Assembly: GCA_000438015.1 (NCBI GenBank) | Contig: FR901584.1 | Coordinates: forward strand, 1-37,985 | DNA length: 37,985 nucleotides | DNA from: Coraliomargarita sp. CAG:312 | Lineage (GTDB): Bacteria > Verrucomicrobiota > Verrucomicrobiia > Opitutales > Intestinicryptomonadaceae | Direction of reading: 5' to 3' | In this document: positions 33,997-37,985 of the stretch, piece by piece | How positions within the stretch are numbered: the stretch's first letter is position 1 | Layout of the letters: each line of letters starts with the position of its first letter | Program-made: the position numbers and the translations under genes | The notes under the pieces: model-generated | Database searches by the model: none | The model's input: the letters and a program-made list of their open reading frames with translations, nothing else | Told to the model about the DNA's origin: nothing

Positions 33997-34506
33997 CTAG
34001 TTTTCTTGGGGAAATTCCGGAATTGGCATTGCCACCATCGTTATTCCGGTGAAGATCAAGTCAATTCCAACGAGGGTTCCTATGAACCAAAGCCCTGTGT
34101 AAATATTCCCAAGTATAAGTACGCCTAAAATGAATGTCACAATTCCGTTTAAAAGCATTATGCCCCGGTGCTTCCTTTGGGATTTCATCCAATAAACAAA
34201 TATGAGCAATCCTTCCATTATGAATATTACCCCCAAGGCTATCATAATCGCGGCTGTTGCGCCTGCCGGATTTGCGAACATAAATATTCCTCCGGCTGCG
34301 TACAGGATAGTCAGGCATAAATAATATATTTTATCCCAAAATCCCCTCTCGTACGGAATTTCTATAAGAGCAAATACCGCTCCTATAATAAGCCCCGCGC
34401 CTACCATTATTTCTATCCATAGAGATGTTATTATTGGATAGCATATGCATACGGCTCCTATTATCGCAAATAGGGCCCCGATTATTTTTGCAGTAGAATT
34501 TTTCAT
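33997..34506 (-). CDS. HdeD family (DUF308) membrane protein
   Basis: A 169-residue inner-membrane protein with about six predicted spans, matching HdeD/DUF308 (PF03729). Visible helices include IIGALFAIIGAVCICYPI, IEIMVGAGLIIGAVFALI, IYYLCLTILYAAGGIFMF, AAIMIALGVIFIMEGLLIFV, and the C-terminal VTFILGVLILGN plus IGTLVGIDLIFTGI. HdeD in E. coli aids acid resistance, but general family function is unclear. It is transcribed alone, on the same strand as the CDP-sugar operon and about 217 bases upstream of it. Confidence 0.87.
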   Translation of the reverse strand: MKNSTAKIIGALFAIIGAVCICYPIITSLWIEIMVGAGLIIGAVFALIEIPYERGFWDKIYYLCLTILYAAGGIFMFANPAGATAAIMIALGVIFIMEGLLIFVYWMKSQRKHRGIMLLNGIVTFILGVLILGNIYTGLWFIGTLVGIDLIFTGITMVAMPIPEFPQEN

Positions 34507-34717
34507 GATATAAATCTTATAGAATTATCGGAACTAAACGCGTTTATCTAAAGCTAATAAGTTTCCGTCAGGGCTTTATAGAAATAATTGCAATGTTTTT
34601 AGAAAATTCCGATAAAATATCTTTCAAAATAAGATTGGATTTTAATTGTTTTGAATAAAATAGTATTGTTAAAAAAACTCGTATTGCTAAATTAAACGGC
34701 AGAACAAAATTCACTTC

Positions 34718-36118
34718 ATGAAATTCATAAAATATATTTTATCGGCGTTTATATTATTGCTTTTTCAAGCTTCTTTTTTGGCGGGACAAAATAGCCAGGC
34801 GGCGCCTTCGACGCCTGTGGCTCCTTCGCAAGCAAGCGCTCCGGCAATTTCAGGAAATACCGAAATCGACGGCAAGACTTATGCGACCCCGGAAGAGGAG
34901 CGCGCGGCAAGAAAGGCGAGGATAGAAGAGCTTAAAAAATCCAACCCGTCATTGATTGCCGCCAGCAGAAACGCGCTCAGAGACACAAAAAACCTCAAAG
35001 AGTTTACCGAAGCTATAAACGAATATTTTTCGGCAGTCAGCCCGCGCATCGGAAGCGTGTTGGAGTATTCTATATTTGGGGTGACTGTGATAAGGATGCT
35101 TGTTGCGGTGCTCGTTGTAGTAGTGGCGCTGGCTTTGCAGTTTGTTTTGGTATATGTGCTGTTGAGCCGTTTGTCCAAGCATATCGGGAATGTGAAATCT
35201 GCAACGCTTAAGAATTTCTTCGATAAACTGCGCAAACCGATTGCGTTTATAATAGTATTAATGGGAATAAAAGCCGCATCTTATGTCTTAATGGACGACA
35301 TAGGTTCAATCCTTTTTATGGGAAGAATTTTTTGGGGGCTTTTGAATTTATTGATATTCTGGATTATTGCGATAATCGGAGATTTTATATTCGACATTTT
35401 AACTGCCAAGTTTTTCAAGCGCCCTTCGGCTGCGATAAATATGATAGATTTAGGTCGCAGATTGTTTAGGATATCCCTGCTAATAATACTTCTTTTAATA
35501 CTATTAGATTTATGCGGAGCCAATGTTAATGCGGTTCTGGCGTCTTTGGGAATCGGAGGCGCGGCCTTGGCGTTCGCCTCAAAGGACACGATTGCTAATT
35601 TCTTTGGCTCTGTCTCTCTTGTCGCCGACAGGCCGTTTGCGATAGGCGATTGGATTATTGCTGGAAACGTCGAGGGCGTCGTGGAGGCAATTGGAATACG
35701 TTCGACGCGCGTGCGTACGTTCCCAAAGACGGTGATTTCCATACCAAACTCCATTTTGGCAAATGAATCTATAAATAATATGTCGAAAATGCCTTTGCGG
35801 CGGAACGATTTTGTCGTAGGGCTCACATATTCGACAACTCCGGACGAAATTCTTGCGGTAATTGAGGACATAAAAAAGATACTAACCGATAATTTGGATG
35901 TGGATAACAATACGTTTTCAGTAAGGTTCGTCGATTTTGGAGCATCTTCGTTGGATATAAAAGTCGTATATTACGCCCGCGGCATTGGATATGACGAAAA
36001 CGCTAAAACCCGCCAGGATGTAAATATTGCCGTTATGAGGGCGGTTTTGGCGAGAGGGCTTTCGTTTGCGTTCCCGTCGCGTTCGGTATATTTCGAGAAT
36101 CCTATGCCCAAAGCCTAG
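34718..36118 (+). CDS. MscS-family mechanosensitive ion channel
   Basis: A 466-residue channel of the small-conductance mechanosensitive family. Residues 1-22 are a signal peptide, 23-60 an Ala/Pro/Ser-rich periplasmic linker, followed by a charged helical stretch, then at least four spans between about 120 and 290. The pore helix and beta domain are diagnostic: LASLGIGGAALAFASKDTIA (about 275-294), then FGSVSLVADRPFAIGDWI. IPNSILANESINN and the C-terminal cytoplasmic cage follow. It would release solutes on hypoosmotic shock. The N-terminal extension is longer than in E. coli MscS. It appears monocistronic. Confidence 0.93.
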   Translation: MKFIKYILSAFILLLFQASFLAGQNSQAAPSTPVAPSQASAPAISGNTEIDGKTYATPEEERAARKARIEELKKSNPSLIAASRNALRDTKNLKEFTEAINEYFSAVSPRIGSVLEYSIFGVTVIRMLVAVLVVVVALALQFVLVYVLLSRLSKHIGNVKSATLKNFFDKLRKPIAFIIVLMGIKAASYVLMDDIGSILFMGRIFWGLLNLLIFWIIAIIGDFIFDILTAKFFKRPSAAINMIDLGRRLFRISLLIILLLILLDLCGANVNAVLASLGIGGAALAFASKDTIANFFGSVSLVADRPFAIGDWIIAGNVEGVVEAIGIRSTRVRTFPKTVISIPNSILANESINNMSKMPLRRNDFVVGLTYSTTPDEILAVIEDIKKILTDNLDVDNNTFSVRFVDFGASSLDIKVVYYARGIGYDENAKTRQDVNIAVMRAVLARGLSFAFPSRSVYFENPMPKA

Positions 36119-36678
36119 CATATATAGCTGCTGATTGTATTGGCAAAAGGCCGTATTTTTTGACTGTTTAATAGCTTTATGAACAGCTAAAATATTTTAC
36201 GCCTTTGCGGACGGCTAAGGAGATGCGGGCAGGTTGGTTGGGAAATAAGTAAGCGTTGCCGTTTATTTTGCGTTTCTGCGCTAATGCCGCACAGTCATTT
36301 CCGCAGTAAAATTCCGAACTTTTAGATGCAAGGAGCGGATTATTTTGAGCCGCTTCAATATATCTGCTTTTAAATTCAAATGCCCAATAGCCCTGCGAAA
36401 GGAGGCAGGTATTAAGAGGGCTTGGTGCGCCTTGCGATTCCTGGCTTGCTGCAAACTCTAAACCGGGCTATCATTGATGGCTGAAAATTTTGGGGATAGG
36501 GAAGGGGGGTAAAGTAATATAAAGACATTTCTTTTGCATGTCTGGAGGTATGGCGAAATTGGTGGATTTTTCTAATGCAAAATTTATGAGTATGGACATT
36601 TTATGCAATTTATGCGGACGCTAATTGGGGCGTCTAAAAAGAGCCTTTGAAGGCATTGCAGTCTCTGGATTTTTAATA
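36119..36678. other. 560-base gene-poor region
   Basis: No frame with convincing start and codon use was found. It contains a strong AAAGGAGG (about 36399-36406) not followed by a usable ATG, GTG or TTG at proper distance, and a 26-base segment at 36541-36566 that resembles the 5' D-arm region of tRNA-Leu without the rest of a tRNA. An imperfect direct repeat (ATGCAAAATTTATG at 36575-36588, ATGCAATTTATG at 36603-36614) follows. The MscS and racemase-like genes converge across it, so terminators are expected, but I see no clear intrinsic one. Confidence 0.5.
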
Positions 36679-37461
36679 TTATTGCATCAATCCTTTTTTG
36701 CATAGGGCAATTTTTACAGCTTTTGCCCCAAACTTGGGGTTTGATAGAACTTCCTTTCCGTAAAGTTCTTTTATATAGTCGGCGCAATATGCCATTGAGG
36801 ACTGGGCGAATATTATCACATCTGAAGATTCAGCGGGTTCTTTTAGTTCTTTTGCCATTAACGACTTAAAAGCTTTTTTGTCCAGGCCAAATCCTCCGTC
36901 TATTAGAACTGTTTGTATCTCGACGCGTCTCCCCATTTCTCTGGCAATTCTTTCCAATGTTCTTCCTATTGGACCTATTGCGCTAGGAAATGTTGCAGCA
37001 ACTGTAATTTTGCGTCCCTTGCGAACAGCTTCCCTGCACATTTCTTCGTTTATATCTATGAGAGGGACACCTAGGAATGCAGCCGTGCCCTGCATTGCAT
37101 ATGCAATGTCTGCTACGGATGAGCATACGCTCAGAACGGCGTCTGCGCCATTTTTTACTTGGTCGAGATAGGTTGCGGCATATTTCGCCGCCGGAGACCG
37201 GTCCACATAACCGAATTCGGCTATTTCTTTGAATATTGAAGCGTCTTCGCAAGTTGTGAGTTCAACGCCAAATCCTAGTTCATCTTTTAAGGCGCTTTCC
37301 ACATCTGTTTTAAGTTGCGGGGTTGTCACGGTATAAATTATTGCGACCTTGGGTTTGGCAGTGTTTTGGATGTCCGCTGCGGCGGTGCAGGGAGAAAGTA
37401 AAGAGAAGAAAAGCAGTGCTATGGTACTGCAGAAATATGAACGTAATATGTCTTGGTGCAT
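36679..37461 (-). CDS. Secreted Asp/Glu racemase-superfamily protein
   Basis: A 260-residue protein of the Asp/Glu/hydantoin racemase fold. VAIIYTVTTP (39-48) is the first strand; SVCSSVAD (111-118) carries the first catalytic cysteine C113; ITVAATFPSAIGPI matches the phosphate- or carboxylate-binding turn; IIFAQSSMAYC (216-226) is the second motif, where glutamate racemases have a Cys but this subfamily commonly has AQ(A/S)SM, leaving C226 as an alternative. The ATG at 37461 begins a probable signal peptide (residues 1-28, ALLFFSLLSPCTAAA), while the frame upstream is not signal-like. Export of a racemase-like enzyme is unusual. A candidate promoter (TTGCAA, 16 bases, TATTCT) lies 54-81 bases upstream. 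Confidence 0.75.
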   Translation of the reverse strand: MHQDILRSYFCSTIALLFFSLLSPCTAAADIQNTAKPKVAIIYTVTTPQLKTDVESALKDELGFGVELTTCEDASIFKEIAEFGYVDRSPAAKYAATYLDQVKNGADAVLSVCSSVADIAYAMQGTAAFLGVPLIDINEEMCREAVRKGRKITVAATFPSAIGPIGRTLERIAREMGRRVEIQTVLIDGGFGLDKKAFKSLMAKELKEPAESSDVIIFAQSSMAYCADYIKELYGKEVLSNPKFGAKAVKIALCKKGLMQ

Positions 37462-37985
37462 AGGTGTTGTTTGTAGAAAATTTGTGCGTATAAACAGCTT
37501 GTTGATAATGCTGCAAGAATATGCGGCATAAAAGATATTGCAACAGTCTATTGCCTTAATATTTCGCATTTTTTTTGATAACAATTCAACTTTTTTTTAA
37601 GTCGCCTAAAAACGGCGGCAAACGTTTCTGAAAATTGCCCGTCATTAGAAAAGGTTAAAGATGTTATCTTTTTAGGCTTTTTTTATTGCCCGCAGAAATG
37701 CAAATAAAACTTAAATCATCTATTTCAATTGTTCAGCAGTTTAATTGATAGACCGATTCATATCACACTTTGCGTAAAGCTTAAAAATAAGTTTTCGCGC
37801 GAAACAGATTTTAGTTTTAATTTATTATATACCAGGGGCAAAGCACATTCTTTTTGGCCTTGTTTTCGTTCTGGATGATTTTATTGGAATGTTTTGTCCT
37901 GAGGCAAATTTTAAGGCAATAGCGCGGAGGGGGCATGCATTAAAATACATCTGTCTTTATTGAAATTTTTTGCGGCAATTGGCGC
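37462..37985. other. 524-base non-coding right end of the window
   Basis: The left part holds the probable promoter of the racemase-like gene on the minus strand. The middle contains the possible structured RNA at 37604-37687 and a 12-base palindrome TTTCGCGCGAAA at 37793-37804. At the far right, a GGAGG at 37926-37930 precedes a frame that reads like a signal peptide (LSLLKFFAAIG) and is cut by the window edge. It has no ATG, only TTG, CTG or ATT. I do not call it a gene. Confidence 0.5.
37604..37687 (+). ncRNA. Possible structured RNA ending in a T-tract
   Basis: GCCTAAAAA (37604-37612) and TTTTTAGGC (37669-37677) are exact complements that close a 56-base loop, directly followed by T7. 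Inside, GGCAA and TTGCC can form a second stem. The combination suggests a short transcript or leader with an intrinsic terminator. Promoter evidence is weak (TTGATA at 37575-37580 without a good -10). Confidence 0.25.

Noticed and set aside
34663..34691. Direct repeat GTATTG(T/C)TAAA before the MscS gene
   Set aside because: Two short copies in AT-rich sequence are not distinguishable from chance.
35281..35910. 209-codon minus-strand frame opposite the MscS channel
   Set aside because: The channel's motifs are intact on the plus strand, and the antisense product resembles no family.
36399..36406. Strong Shine-Dalgarno AAAGGAGG in the 560-base gap
   Set aside because: No ATG, GTG or TTG at normal spacing; the only near candidate is ATT with a 16-codon frame.

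Overview
The window looks like chromosomal DNA of an anaerobic member of the Verrucomicrobiota / PVC superphylum, perhaps Opitutales-like. This is inference. It rests on the gene repertoire: a Planctomycete-type multihaem protein with a hydrazine-synthase-alpha-like propeller, a DUF1080 (3-keto-disaccharide hydrolase type) secreted protein, a FmdE-linked chelate transporter, a tryptophanase/tyrosine phenol-lyase relative, and a glycan locus with CDP-sugar and galactofuranose precursors. Base composition is moderately AT-rich by eye (not counted). Many genes lack a clear Shine-Dalgarno sequence, so several starts were chosen from signal peptides, family alignment or ATGA overlaps. I saw no rRNA, intact tRNA, CRISPR array or insertion sequence.

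Layout. 1-2113 (minus): MoxR ATPase, DUF58 protein and the N-terminus of a secreted protein. 2296-3609 (minus): an unrecognised acidic secreted protein. 3744-4106 (minus): ribosome hibernation factor. 4231-6368 (plus): short-chain dehydrogenase, a 52-residue single-span membrane protein and gpsA. These end at a bidirectional terminator shared with the convergent HPr gene (6576-6857). 7089-8944 (plus): secreted DUF1080 protein and secreted glycerophosphodiesterase. 9194-16567 (plus): an atypical PLP lyase, a PfkB sugar kinase, a FadL-type porin and a 1071-residue three-CxxCH protein, each with its own promoter or terminator signals. 16810-21135 (minus): a tightly packed operon of methyltransferase, FmdE, lipoprotein binding protein, FecCD permease and ATPase. 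21385-22449 (minus): LacI-type regulator.

22576-33780 is a surface-glycan locus. One minus operon (two GT2 enzymes, MsbA-like exporter, UDP-galactopyranose mutase) and a second minus operon (glucose-1-phosphate cytidylyltransferase, NAD-dependent reductase/epimerase, CDP-glucose 4,6-dehydratase, FAD oxidoreductase) flank a plus-strand DUF4422-GT8 fusion glycosyltransferase with a hairpin-rich leader. Together they would make UDP-galactofuranose and a CDP-deoxyhexose, assemble them and move the product across the inner membrane.

33997-37985 holds an HdeD-like membrane protein, an MscS-type channel, a 560-base gene-poor stretch with a tRNA-Leu-like scrap, a secreted Asp/Glu-racemase-fold protein, and a non-coding right end with a possible structured RNA.

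The best candidates for something under-described are the methyltransferase-FmdE-chelate uptake operon, the CBM-like/propeller/trihaem protein, and the PLP lyase, which has tyrosine phenol-lyase-like substrate residues but lacks an otherwise conserved cofactor arginine.
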